DNA of 64,000 bases from Andeanibacterium fulvum. GTDB lineage: Bacteria; Pseudomonadota; Alphaproteobacteria; Sphingomonadales; Sphingomonadaceae. The translations under genes and the position numbers were made by a program. Positions 15,639 through 24,072 of the stretch are shown piece by piece (the first letter of the stretch is position 1; every line of letters begins with the position of its first letter). The notes under the pieces are model-generated. The model ran no database searches, had not been told where the DNA came from, and saw nothing but the letters and a program-made list of their open reading frames with translations. The stretch spans positions 62,001-126,000 of the forward strand of contig NZ_JBANRM010000002.1 in NCBI RefSeq assembly GCF_037154085.1, in the 5' to 3' direction.

Positions 15639-17441
15639 CTATTTCGCGCTTTCAAAGCCCACATTGTCGAACTGGAGCGAGGCGAGGCGCGCATAGAGCC
15701 CGCCCGCCGCGGTCAGTTCGGCATGAGTGCCCTGTTCGACGATGCGGCCGCCATCCATCACCACGATCCGGTCCGCCGCGCGCACGGTGGCGAGGCGGTG
15801 GGCAATGACCAGCGTGGTGCGATGCTCCATCAGCCGTTCGAGCGCCTGCTGCACCAGCCGTTCGCTTTCCGCGTCGAGCGCACTGGTCGCTTCGTCCAAC
15901 AGCAGGATCGGGGCATCGCGCAGCAGGGCGCGGGCAATCGCCACGCGCTGGCGCTGGCCGCCCGAAAGGCGCGCGCCGCTCTCGCCCAGATAAGTATCCA
16001 GTCCCTGCGGCAGGGCCCTGAGGAATTCCTCGGCATTGGCGGCGCGGGCCGCTTCCCAGATCGCCTCGTCCGATGCGTCCCAATTGCCGTAGCGCAGATT
16101 GTCGCGCGCATTGGCGGCGAAGAGGATGCCTTCCTGCGGCACCAGCGCCATGCGGCGGCGCACTTCGGCCGGGTCCACGCTGGTCAGCGGCACGCCGTCC
16201 AGCCGGATCGTGCCTGCCTGCGGATCGTAGAAACGCTCCGCCAGCTGGAACAGGCTGGACTTGCCCGCACCGGAAGGGCCGACGATGGCCACTGTCTCGC
16301 CCGGTTCGATGGTCAGGTCGAAATCCTGCACTGCCGCCACTTCGGGCCTTGTGGGATAGCGGAAGGTCACGCCCTGGAAGGCCAGACTGCCGCGCGCGGG
16401 AACCGGCAGTTCCAGCGGGCGCGCGGGCGGGGCGATGGCGGGCTTTTCCTTGAGCAGTTCGTTGAGGCGGCTGGCCGCCCCGGCGCCGCGCAGCAGATCG
16501 CCATAGACTTCCGTCAGCGAACCGAAGGCCCCGGCCACCAGCGCGCCGGTGAGGACGAAGGCGGCGATAGTGCCGCCGCTGAGGATACCTTCGGCAACCT
16601 GGATCGCGCCGCGCCACATCAGGGTGGTGATCGATCCGAAAATGAACAGGATGACGATGGCGGTCATGATCGAACGCAGCAGGATGCGGCGGCGGGCCGT
16701 GTCGAAGGTCCGCTCCACAATCGCGGCGAAGCGTCCGGCCTCGCGTCCTTCCTGATTGAAGCCCTGCACGATCTTCATCGCGCCCAGCACTTCGGTGGTC
16801 ATCGCGCCGACATCGGCCACCCGGTCCTGGCTCTCGCGCGAGATCTTGCGCAGGCGGCGGCCGAACCAGACGATGGGCAACACCACAACCGGCACCGCCA
16901 CCACCAGCATCAGAGTGAGCTGCGGCGCTAGGTAGAACAGGTAGCCCACTCCGCCGAGCACAGTGATCAGGTTGCGCAGGGCGACCGAGACAGTGGTGCC
17001 CACCACCTGTTCGATCTGGGCGGTATCCGCCGTCATGCGCGAGGAGATTTCCTTCGGGCTGTTCTCTTCGAAGAAGCCCGGCGACAGGCGCAGCAGGTTG
17101 GACTGCACCGCCTTGCGGATATCGGCGATCACCCGTTCGCCCAGCCAGCTGACGAAATAGAACCGGCAGCCCGTGCCGATGGCCAGCACGAAGACGATCA
17201 TGAACAGGTAACGGAACCAGCGCGCGATATCTTCCGGATTGCCGCCTTCGGCAAAGCCCCGGTCGATGATCAGGCGGAAGCCCGCCGGGATCGCCAGCGT
17301 GGCCGCGGCGGTCACCACCAGCGCGACAAGCGAGAGCGCGACCTGCGTGGGATAGCGCATCGCCGCCTGCCAGATCATGCCCAGCGGGCCGAGCGACTTG
17401 GCGGGTTCTAGATCGGGCCGGTTCTGCGGTGCGCGTGCCAT
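15639..17441 (-). CDS. MsbA-like ABC exporter (fused TMD-NBD half transporter)
   Basis: A 600-residue half transporter. The N-terminal membrane domain (about residues 25-320, six helices) is followed by an ATP-binding domain with Walker A GPSGAGKSSL, signature LSGGQRQR and Walker B ILLLDEATSALD. It dimerises to export lipid A-like, peptide or drug substrates; the substrate is not decidable. Length and fusion order match MsbA/LmrA-type exporters. It lies 161 bp from the divergently transcribed PHA depolymerase. Confidence 0.92.
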   Translation of the reverse strand: MARAPQNRPDLEPAKSLGPLGMIWQAAMRYPTQVALSLVALVVTAAATLAIPAGFRLIIDRGFAEGGNPEDIARWFRYLFMIVFVLAIGTGCRFYFVSWLGERVIADIRKAVQSNLLRLSPGFFEENSPKEISSRMTADTAQIEQVVGTTVSVALRNLITVLGGVGYLFYLAPQLTLMLVVAVPVVVLPIVWFGRRLRKISRESQDRVADVGAMTTEVLGAMKIVQGFNQEGREAGRFAAIVERTFDTARRRILLRSIMTAIVILFIFGSITTLMWRGAIQVAEGILSGGTIAAFVLTGALVAGAFGSLTEVYGDLLRGAGAASRLNELLKEKPAIAPPARPLELPVPARGSLAFQGVTFRYPTRPEVAAVQDFDLTIEPGETVAIVGPSGAGKSSLFQLAERFYDPQAGTIRLDGVPLTSVDPAEVRRRMALVPQEGILFAANARDNLRYGNWDASDEAIWEAARAANAEEFLRALPQGLDTYLGESGARLSGGQRQRVAIARALLRDAPILLLDEATSALDAESERLVQQALERLMEHRTTLVIAHRLATVRAADRIVVMDGGRIVEQGTHAELTAAGGLYARLASLQFDNVGFESAK

Positions 17442-17602
17442 GGCGCGCGCCTAGCCCAATCCGGCGGCGGAATGAAGCGAAGATCGGCGCCCCGTCTCCG
17501 CCGCCCGATCCGTGCTGCATTGCACAATGAAATGAAACGCGCCACAATGCCGGGCAAAGGTCCGCTCAGCCGGTCGGAGTCGGGCCATCCAAGGATCGCC
17601 GC

Positions 17603-18856
17603 TTGCTTTATCATACATATGAGATCCAGCGCGCCATGCTCTCGGGCGCAAGCACCTGGGCCTCCGTCTGGGCTGAATTTCTCTCCAACCCGACCAATCC
17701 GCTCGGCTATGCCGGCGCCGCGCCGGTGATGGCCAGCGCGCTGGAAGTCTTCGCCCATGCCTATGCCCCGCGCGGCAAGCCGCAATGGCATCTGGGCCAT
17801 GCCTATGTCGACGGGCAGGACTGGCCGGTGAACGAGAGCGTGGTGCTGCACAAGCCCTTCTGCGACCTGAAGCATTTCCGCCGCGAAGGCCTGCCGGAAG
17901 ATGCGCCGCGCCTGCTGGTGGTCGCACCGATGAGCGGCCATTACGCCACGCTGCTGCGCGGCACGGTGGCGCGAATGATCGAGCATCAGGACGTCTATGT
18001 CACCGACTGGGCCGACGCGAAGATGGTGCCGATGCACAAGGGCCATTTCGATCTGGACGATTATATCGACTATCTGATCGAATTCCTGACCTTCCTGGGC
18101 CCCAACACCCATGTGATGGCCGTGTGCCAGCCGTCCGTGCCTGCCTATGCCGCAACGGCGATCATGGGCGCGGAAGACCACCCCTGCCGCCCGGCCAGCC
18201 TGACCATGATGGGCGGTCCGATCGACACCCGCGCATCGCCTACCAGCGTGAACGACGTGGCGACCGACCGGCCGCTCAGCTGGTTCCGCAACCATGTGAT
18301 CGCCACTGTGCCGGTTGCCTATCCGGGCGCCGGAAGGCAGGTCTATCCCGGCTTCCTGCAGCTGTCCGGCTTCATCGCGATGAACCTGGGCAGCCATTTG
18401 ATGAGCCATTACCAGTACTTCAATCATCTGATCGAAGGCGATGGCGACGGGGCGGCTTCGCACAAGGCCTTCTATGACGAATATCTCTCGGTCTGCGACC
18501 TGACGGCGGAATTCTATCTCCAGACAGTGGAGCATGTGTTCAAGGAACATTCCCTGCCGCGCGGCAAGTTCGTCCATCGCGGCAAGCTGATCGATCTGGG
18601 CGCGATCCGCGACACGGCACTGCTGGCGATCGAGGGCGAGCGCGACGATATCTCCGGCATCGGGCAGACCAAGGCCGCGCTGGACCTGGCGCATAATCTG
18701 CCCGAGGCGAAGAAGCTCTATCACCTCGCCCCCGATGTCGGCCATTACGGCATCTTCAACGGCAGCAAGTGGCGCGGACGCATTGCCCCCGTGGTGGAAG
18801 AATGGATGCGCGCCAATCCGGGCACGAAGGGTTCGAAACTGCACGCGGTGGCGTGA
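17603..18856 (+). CDS. phaZ: Intracellular polyhydroxyalkanoate depolymerase
   Basis: A 417-residue PHA depolymerase. The N-terminus MLYHTYEIQRAML is characteristic of the family, which fixes the start at the TTG at 17603; AAGGA lies 7 nt upstream. The alpha/beta-hydrolase core carries VVAPMSGHYATLLRGTVARM, MAVCQPSVPAYAA (nucleophile region, a Cys-containing box typical of intracellular PhaZ) and a C-terminal APDVGHYGIFNGSKWR with the catalytic histidine. It mobilises stored PHB granules. Thiolase and MaoC genes lie downstream on the opposite strand. Confidence 0.93.
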   Translation: MLYHTYEIQRAMLSGASTWASVWAEFLSNPTNPLGYAGAAPVMASALEVFAHAYAPRGKPQWHLGHAYVDGQDWPVNESVVLHKPFCDLKHFRREGLPEDAPRLLVVAPMSGHYATLLRGTVARMIEHQDVYVTDWADAKMVPMHKGHFDLDDYIDYLIEFLTFLGPNTHVMAVCQPSVPAYAATAIMGAEDHPCRPASLTMMGGPIDTRASPTSVNDVATDRPLSWFRNHVIATVPVAYPGAGRQVYPGFLQLSGFIAMNLGSHLMSHYQYFNHLIEGDGDGAASHKAFYDEYLSVCDLTAEFYLQTVEHVFKEHSLPRGKFVHRGKLIDLGAIRDTALLAIEGERDDISGIGQTKAALDLAHNLPEAKKLYHLAPDVGHYGIFNGSKWRGRIAPVVEEWMRANPGTKGSKLHAVA

Positions 18857-18865
18857 AGCTCTCCT

Positions 18866-18967
18866 GTCACCCCGGCCTTGTGCCGGGGTCCAGCTAAGGG
18901 TGGATCGGGTATCCCGGTATTCGTGCGGGGCAACCGCAAGCTGGACCCCGGCACAAGGCCGGGGTGA
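18866..18967. repeat. Inverted REP-like repeat between phaZ and the thiolase gene
   Basis: GTCACCCCGGCCTTGTGCC...CAGCT (18866-18895) is matched by its reverse complement at 18939-18967, and each arm is itself a hairpin. The 346-bp gap 18857-19202 holds only this element, a terminator at 19160-19193 and no gene. Confidence 0.78.
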
Positions 18968-19159
18968 CGGGGCTTATAACATTTTCCTACATCGCCCCTG
19001 CGCGCTAGGGTGCCGGCCGCTCTTTCCCATCGTCAGCGTTTCCGCTCGCAAAAGCGGCGTGACACAGCCCCCGCGCGGAAAGTCACATTCGCCGCGCCGT
19101 AATTTCAGAACAAGCTTTTGAAAAACCTTTCAAATATCCGGTGAAAGTCACAGGGTTTC

Positions 19160-19193
19160 GGGGGCCGTTTCGCGTAACCTTCGGCCCCCTTTT
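19160..19193 (+). terminator. Terminator in the phaZ-thiolase convergent gap
   Basis: GGGGGCCG (19160-19167) pairs with CGGCCCCC (19182-19189), followed by TTTT on the plus strand; it lies 300 bp after phaZ and just beyond the thiolase stop, and probably serves plus-strand transcripts. Confidence 0.65.
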
Positions 19194-19202
19194 CACCCTG
19201 CC

Positions 19203-20378
19203 TCAGAACACTTCGAACAGCCCGGCCGCGCCCATGCCGCCGCCGACGCACATCGTCACCACGACATATTTCGCGCCCCGGCGCTTGCCTTCGATCAGGG
19301 CGTGACCGGTACAGCGCGCGCCCGTCATGCCATAGGGGTGGCCGATAGAGATCGAGCCGCCATTGACGTTGAGCAGCTCGTCGGGAATGCCCAGCCGGTC
19401 GCGGCAATAGAGGACCTGCACGGCAAAGGCCTCGTTCAGTTCCCACAGGCCGATATCGTCCATCTTGAGGCCGTTGCGTTCCAGCAGCTTCGGCACGGCG
19501 AAGACGGGGCCGATGCCCATCTCGTCAGGCTCGGTGCCGGCGACCGCCATGCCGACATAGCGGCCAAGCGGCTGGAGCCCGCGCTTTTCCGCAAGCGAGG
19601 CTTCCATCACCACCAATGCGCTGGAGCCGTCCGAAAGCTGGCTGGCATTGCCTGCGGTGATGACTCCGCCGGGCACCACCGGATTGAGCGAGGCCAGGCC
19701 TTCCAGCGTCGTCTCGGGCCGGTTGCCTTCATCCTTGGCGATGGTCACTTCATGCTTGGCGATCTCGCCCGTTTCCTTGTTCGCCACGGCCATGGTGGCG
19801 GTAACCGGAACGATCTCGTCATCGAACTTGCCAGCGGCCTGCGCGGCGGCAGTGCGCTGCTGGGATTGCAGGGCATAGGCATCCTGCGCCTCGCGGCTGA
19901 TGCCATAGCGCTTGGCCACGATCTCCGCCGTCTGCAGCATCGGCATATAGGTGGCGTTGTGCATGGCGATCAGTTCCATGTCGAAGGCCACGCGCAGTTC
20001 CTTGGTCTGCACCGTGCTGATCGATTCCTGCCCGCCGGCGGCCACGATATCCATGCCGTCCAGCACCACCTGCTTGGATGCGGTGGCGATGGCCATCAGG
20101 CCGGAAGCGCATTGCCGGTCCACGCTCATGCCCGGAACGGTGACGGGAAGCCCCGCGCGCAGGGCGACGAGGCGGGCGATGTTGGGCGTCTGGCTGCCCT
20201 GCGGCAGGGCAGAGCCCCAGACGAGGTCTTCCACCTCGCCGCCTTCCACTCCGGCCCGCTCGACCGCGGCCTTGAGCGAATGACTGCCGAGCGTCGGCCC
20301 CTGCGTGGCGTTGAAGGCGCCCTTGTAGGCGCGGCCGATGGCAGTGCGGGCGGTGGAAACGATGACTGCATCACGCAT
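19203..20378 (-). CDS. Acetyl-CoA acetyltransferase (thiolase)
   Basis: A 391-residue thiolase. The acyl-accepting nucleophile is Cys90 in SVDRQCASGL. The C-terminal signatures are SIGHPYGMTGARCTGHAL, containing the catalytic histidine, and MCVGGGMGAAG with the second catalytic cysteine. It may condense or cleave acetyl-CoA/acyl-CoA in beta-oxidation or PHB synthesis. Length matches the family, and MRDAVIVSTARTAIG fixes the start. It is co-directional with the MaoC gene 97 bp upstream, separated by repeats. Confidence 0.94.
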   Translation of the reverse strand: MRDAVIVSTARTAIGRAYKGAFNATQGPTLGSHSLKAAVERAGVEGGEVEDLVWGSALPQGSQTPNIARLVALRAGLPVTVPGMSVDRQCASGLMAIATASKQVVLDGMDIVAAGGQESISTVQTKELRVAFDMELIAMHNATYMPMLQTAEIVAKRYGISREAQDAYALQSQQRTAAAQAAGKFDDEIVPVTATMAVANKETGEIAKHEVTIAKDEGNRPETTLEGLASLNPVVPGGVITAGNASQLSDGSSALVVMEASLAEKRGLQPLGRYVGMAVAGTEPDEMGIGPVFAVPKLLERNGLKMDDIGLWELNEAFAVQVLYCRDRLGIPDELLNVNGGSISIGHPYGMTGARCTGHALIEGKRRGAKYVVVTMCVGGGMGAAGLFEVF

Positions 20379-20391
20379 TGGATTTTCCTCT

Positions 20392-20475
20392 CGTCATCCC
20401 GGGCTCGATCCGGGATCGGTGTCCATTAACGCCGCACGAGGCGGCCAGCGGTCCCGGCTCAAGGCCGGGACGACG
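20392..20475. repeat. Two REP-like hairpins between MaoC and thiolase genes
   Basis: CGTCATCCCGGGCTCGATCC...GG (20392-20418) and GTCCCGGCTCAAGGCCGGGACG (20451-20475 region) are separate GC-rich palindromes, opposite in orientation, filling the 97-bp gap between two same-strand genes; the gene order suggests they may also reduce read-through. Confidence 0.6.
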
Positions 20476-20925
20476 CTAGAAAAACAGCAGGCTGATCCAT
20501 TCGGCGACATAGCCGGGCTTGCTCTCGCCTTCGATCTCCAGCGTGATCTCCACCGTCTGCTCCCACTGGCCGGGGCGCTTTTCCGCCATGCCGATCAGCT
20601 TGAAATGGGCGCGCACCTGCTTGCCGGAGCGAACCGGCTGGAGGAAGCGCACGCGGTTGCCGCCATAGTTCAGCGCCATCTTGAGCCCTTCGGGCTTCTG
20701 GATGTCGCTCTTCTCGGTCAGCACCGGGATCAGCGACAGGGTCAGGAACCCATGGGCGATGGTGCCGCCAAACGGCGTCATTGCCGCCATTTGCGGGTTC
20801 ACATGGATGAACTGGTGATCGCCGGTGGCATCGGCGAATTTGTCGATCATTTCCTGATCGACCAGCAGCCATTCCGAAGTGCCGATGGTTTCGCCAACCT
20901 TGGCTGCGAAGTCCTGCGGGGTCAT
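20476..20925 (-). CDS. MaoC-family (R)-specific enoyl-CoA hydratase
   Basis: A 149-residue single hot-dog protein. The hydratase motif is D36-x4-H41 in ATGDHQFIHVNPQMA, with the overhang GGTIAHGFLTLSLIP just after. Such enzymes hydrate trans-2-enoyl-CoA to (R)-3-hydroxyacyl-CoA, linking beta-oxidation to PHA synthesis. The location beside thiolase and PHA depolymerase fits this role, though the substrate is inferred. Family length and start agree. Confidence 0.9.
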   Translation of the reverse strand: MTPQDFAAKVGETIGTSEWLLVDQEMIDKFADATGDHQFIHVNPQMAAMTPFGGTIAHGFLTLSLIPVLTEKSDIQKPEGLKMALNYGGNRVRFLQPVRSGKQVRAHFKLIGMAEKRPGQWEQTVEITLEIEGESKPGYVAEWISLLFF

Positions 20926-20980
20926 GTCTCTGCCTCTCCAACAATCGCGGAATTGGCGGATTCATGGCCCATTGTGAGGC

Positions 20981-22393
20981 TCAGTGCAACGCGGCTGACC
21001 CTGCCGCTACGGCATCGCCGTCCGCCACCGGGGCATGAGGACGCCGCCCCGGCCCGATCCGCTTGCGCACCGGCGAATCAACCCGGTTGAGATAGGCCCA
21101 CAGCGCGCATTGCAGGCCGATCAGCATCAGGATGAAGGGCTGATAGGCAATGCCGACGAACAGCGAGCCGACCAGATAGACGATCTGCGCCTGCTGCAGC
21201 GCCGTGGCGAGCGGGCCCTTCCACGCGTCTTCCGGCCTGGGATCGGTCTTCGCCCGCTGGATATAGCGCCGCCGCAGCCGCTCCATCTGCCACAGGCCCA
21301 ACACATGCAGCCAGATCCACAGGATGAAGCCCGGCCAGCCCTGTTCGCCCAGCATCTCGAAATAGCTGGAGTGATAGGCGCGGCCCTTGTCGGTCACATC
21401 CTGCGTCTCGGTCTGGGTGATGCCTCCGCCCATGTCGAGCGTGACCTTCGTCTTGTAAGTGAAGCTGTTGGAACGATAGGCATCGAAGCCGCCGCCCAGC
21501 GGGTGGTCCTTCACATAGTCCAGCGTCCACATCCACACCGCCACACGAGTGGAAGCGGATTCATCGCCCTCATGCTTCTCGATCGTGCTCATGCGGTCGG
21601 TAAAGCTCTTGGGCAGGAAGGGCACTGCCATCAGCAATGCCACGCCGCCCAGCGCCATGTAGAGAAACCGGCGCTTGACGCTGCGCAGCATCAGCACCGC
21701 CAGCACGCCGATGCACAGCAGGCCAGTGCGCGCCTCGGTGCCCACCGGGATCAGCAGCGCGGCGAAGATCAACCCGCCCGCAATCAGCTTTACTCGCCAG
21801 TCAGTGGGATAGATCGTGCCATATTTCGCCAGCCACAGGATCAGCGGAATGATCGCGATGGCCACGCAGGAGATGATCGAGCTTTCATACAGCCCGGTAT
21901 TGTCGTTCACGAAGAAATAGAGCGCGCCATAGCCGCCGCCGCCCAGCAGAGTCTTGATCCCGCCCGAAATGATGATCGCCCCGACGGAAAGGACCATCAC
22001 CAGCGCGGCCGCTTCAATCCTCAGTTTCGTGCGCAGGGTGAGCGGCAGGAAGATCGCGAAGACCATCGCCTTCCAGACCCAGCCCCATTTCTCCATCGCT
22101 TCCTTGGGGAAGTCGGCCATCAGCGTGGTCATGCCGCAATAGATCAGCAGGACGAGGATCAGGCCCTGGCGAAACGTGAAGCGGCTGCCCTCCTTGCTGT
22201 CGGCCAGCAGCCAGCCGGCAAAGGCGGCCACGAAGGCGATCAGCGAAAAGGGCAGGAGCTGCATCAGCGTCCAGCCGATCTTCTGGGGGGCGATCACATC
22301 GATGTAGAGATAGGCCAGCACCCAGATGAACGGCTTGCGCAGGCCCAGCGCCAGCATGCCCATCACGAACAGGAACAGGATCGCGTCAAGCAT
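20981..22393 (-). CDS. Putative O-glycosylation ligase, exosortase A system-associated type (O-antigen-ligase-like)
   Basis: A 470-residue inner-membrane protein with about ten helices and a large periplasmic segment in its second half (EKHEGDESASTRVAVWMWTLDYVKDHPLGGGFDAYRSN in parts; AYHSSYFEMLGEQGWPGFILW with the conserved histidine). This combination matches the Wzy/WaaL-like ligases associated with exosortase A. It would transfer a lipid-linked glycan to acceptor proteins or polymers. The start is ambiguous: ATG at 22393 or 22402, as the longer frame up to 22519 is Arg-rich without homology. It slightly overlaps the small gene upstream. A glycosyltransferase of the same system starts divergently at 22780. 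Confidence 0.85.
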   Translation of the reverse strand: MLDAILFLFVMGMLALGLRKPFIWVLAYLYIDVIAPQKIGWTLMQLLPFSLIAFVAAFAGWLLADSKEGSRFTFRQGLILVLLIYCGMTTLMADFPKEAMEKWGWVWKAMVFAIFLPLTLRTKLRIEAAALVMVLSVGAIIISGGIKTLLGGGGYGALYFFVNDNTGLYESSIISCVAIAIIPLILWLAKYGTIYPTDWRVKLIAGGLIFAALLIPVGTEARTGLLCIGVLAVLMLRSVKRRFLYMALGGVALLMAVPFLPKSFTDRMSTIEKHEGDESASTRVAVWMWTLDYVKDHPLGGGFDAYRSNSFTYKTKVTLDMGGGITQTETQDVTDKGRAYHSSYFEMLGEQGWPGFILWIWLHVLGLWQMERLRRRYIQRAKTDPRPEDAWKGPLATALQQAQIVYLVGSLFVGIAYQPFILMLIGLQCALWAYLNRVDSPVRKRIGPGRRPHAPVADGDAVAAGSAALH

Positions 22394-22559
22394 CTGAAGC
22401 ATCCGCTTCCGGTTCGGCAGGCTTGCCCCGGCGCCACGACTTGCGGCGCGGCGTGTGCGGATCGGCCGCATCGTCATCGAGATCGGCGCGCGACAGCAAT
22501 CGCCATGCGGCGAGTGCAATCAGTCCATGCGTCAGGCCAATCGCGAAATAGTCGATCAA
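22386..22559 (-). CDS. Small membrane-anchored protein upstream of the O-glycosylation ligase
   Basis: Proposed 57-residue protein starting LIDYFAIGLTHGLIALAAWR (TTG at 22559; a GTG at 22598 is another option) with one transmembrane helix, then an acidic stretch (ADLDDDAAD) and a basic Pro-rich tail. Its stop lies within the ligase start, so translation would be coupled. No homology is recognised. Hydrophobicity and coupling argue for it being real; it could also be an untranslated leader. Confidence 0.5.
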   Translation of the reverse strand: MIDYFAIGLTHGLIALAAWRLLSRADLDDDAADPHTPRRKSWRRGKPAEPEADASDA

Positions 22560-22657
22560 GCGCCGGTTCCCAAACAATACGAAACCCGCCCCTAGCACTG
22601 CCCGGTTGACGCGGTGTTAAGCGTTATTCTCCTAGGAGGAGCGAGGTTTATACAAAT

Positions 22658-22750
22658 CGTCATTGCGAGCGGCCATTGGCCGCGCGGCAATCCAGGGCCC
22701 GGCGCGGGGCTGGATTGCTTCGTCGGACTTCGCCACTCCTCGCAAGGACG
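22658..22750. repeat. CGTCATTGCGAGC-type intergenic repeat
   Basis: The 93-bp unit begins CGTCATTGCGAGC and ends CTCCTCGCAAGGACG, with internal GCAATCCAG / CTGGATTGC arms. It forms a long imperfect hairpin of the widespread alphaproteobacterial repeat kind. It lies in the 5' leader of the glycosyltransferase, between divergent genes. Confidence 0.8.
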
Positions 22751-22779
22751 AAACTGGAATTTGGAACAGCTTACCCGCG

Positions 22780-24012
22780 ATGACCCGGATCCTGCACGTC
22801 CTCGACCATTCGCTGCCGATGCATAGCGGCTACACCTTCCGCACGCGCGCTATCCTCAAGGCGCAGCAGGCAGCGGGAATGGAAGTGCGGGGGATCACGG
22901 GCCTGCGGCACATGGCGCCCGGACCGGATGCGGAAATGGTGGAGGGCCTTGCCTTCCATCGCACGCTGGGCGAGGCGGATGGCCCTGCGGGCCTGCGCGA
23001 ATGGCGCGAGATCGGCGCGCTGGCGAAGGCGATAGAGGCCCTGTGCCAAGAATGGCGGCCCGACATTCTCCACGCCCATTCCCCGGCCCTGTGCGGGCTG
23101 GCGGCGAAGCGGGCGAGCCGCAAGCTGGGCATTCCGCTGGTCTATGAGATTCGCGCCTTCTGGGAAGATGCCGCCGTGGGCAACGGCACCGGGCGCGAGA
23201 ATTCGCTCAAATATCGCATGACGCGCAGCCTTGAGAACCGCGTGATCGCGGGGGCGGGCCACGTCATCACTATCTGCGAGGGGCTGCGCGGCGACCTGAT
23301 CGAGCGCGGCGTGGAGCCGGAGAAGGTCTCCATCGTCCCCAATGGGGTGGACCTCGCCTTGTTCGGCGAGCCCTTGCCGCGCGACGAGGCACTGGCAGCG
23401 CAGCTGGGCATCGAAGTGCAGGGCCCGGTGATCGGCTTCATCGGCAGCTTCTACGATTACGAGGGGCTGGACGATCTGGTTTCCGCCATGCCCGCGCTAA
23501 TTGCACAGCATCCCGCCGCGCGGTTGTTGCTGGTGGGCGGCGGGCCAGTGGAGGCTGCGCTCAAGGCTCAAGTGGAAGCCAGCCCGGCCCGCGATGCGAT
23601 CCTGTTCACCGGCCGCGTGCCGCATGGCGAAGTGGAACGCTTTTATTCGCTGTGCGACGTGATGGCCTATCCCCGCAAGCGGAGCCGCCTGACCGACCTC
23701 GTCACGCCGCTCAAGCCGCTGGAGGCCATGGCGCAGGGCAAGATCGTGGCCGCGTCGGATGTGGGCGGGCATCGCGAGCTGATTACCCATGGGCAGACCG
23801 GCATCCTCTTCCCGCCGGACGATCCGGCAGGCTGTGCCAAAGCGCTCACCGAGCTGATCGCCGCGCGCGAGAACTGGCCCGCCATGCGCGAGGCGGGCCG
23901 CGCCCATGTGGAGCGGGACCACGACTGGGCCCGCAATGTCCTTCGTTATCAACCTGTTTACCACGCCTTGCTAGCACCCCCTGCAAAGGGCCGTTTTCAC
24001 GCCGCAGCCTGA
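22780..24012 (+). CDS. Family 4-like glycosyltransferase, exosortase A-associated (Daro_2409-type)
   Basis: A 410-residue GT-B glycosyltransferase. The start MTRILHVLDHSLPMHSGYTF followed by RTRAILKAQQAAGMEV is highly typical of the exosortase-A/PEP-CTERM cluster glycosyltransferase family. The C-terminal domain has the sugar-nucleotide site (VGGGPVEAALKAQ, TGRVPHGEVERFY, PLEAMAQGKIVAASDVGGHRELI in parts). It would extend a lipid-linked oligosaccharide. The frame is open further upstream through the repeat, so the ATG at 22780 is chosen. It is divergent from the O-glycosylation ligase. Confidence 0.87.
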   Translation: MTRILHVLDHSLPMHSGYTFRTRAILKAQQAAGMEVRGITGLRHMAPGPDAEMVEGLAFHRTLGEADGPAGLREWREIGALAKAIEALCQEWRPDILHAHSPALCGLAAKRASRKLGIPLVYEIRAFWEDAAVGNGTGRENSLKYRMTRSLENRVIAGAGHVITICEGLRGDLIERGVEPEKVSIVPNGVDLALFGEPLPRDEALAAQLGIEVQGPVIGFIGSFYDYEGLDDLVSAMPALIAQHPAARLLLVGGGPVEAALKAQVEASPARDAILFTGRVPHGEVERFYSLCDVMAYPRKRSRLTDLVTPLKPLEAMAQGKIVAASDVGGHRELITHGQTGILFPPDDPAGCAKALTELIAARENWPAMREAGRAHVERDHDWARNVLRYQPVYHALLAPPAKGRFHAAA

Positions 24013-24072
24013 CCCTCGCAAAAGCGGGAAAGCTGCGGCATCAGGTCCGTGCAGTCAGGGAATCGGTACAAA

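Noticed and set aside
20981..22519. Longer start of the O-glycosylation ligase at 22519
   Set aside because: The extra 42 residues are basic and overlap the small upstream gene in another frame; hydrophobic homology begins at 22393.
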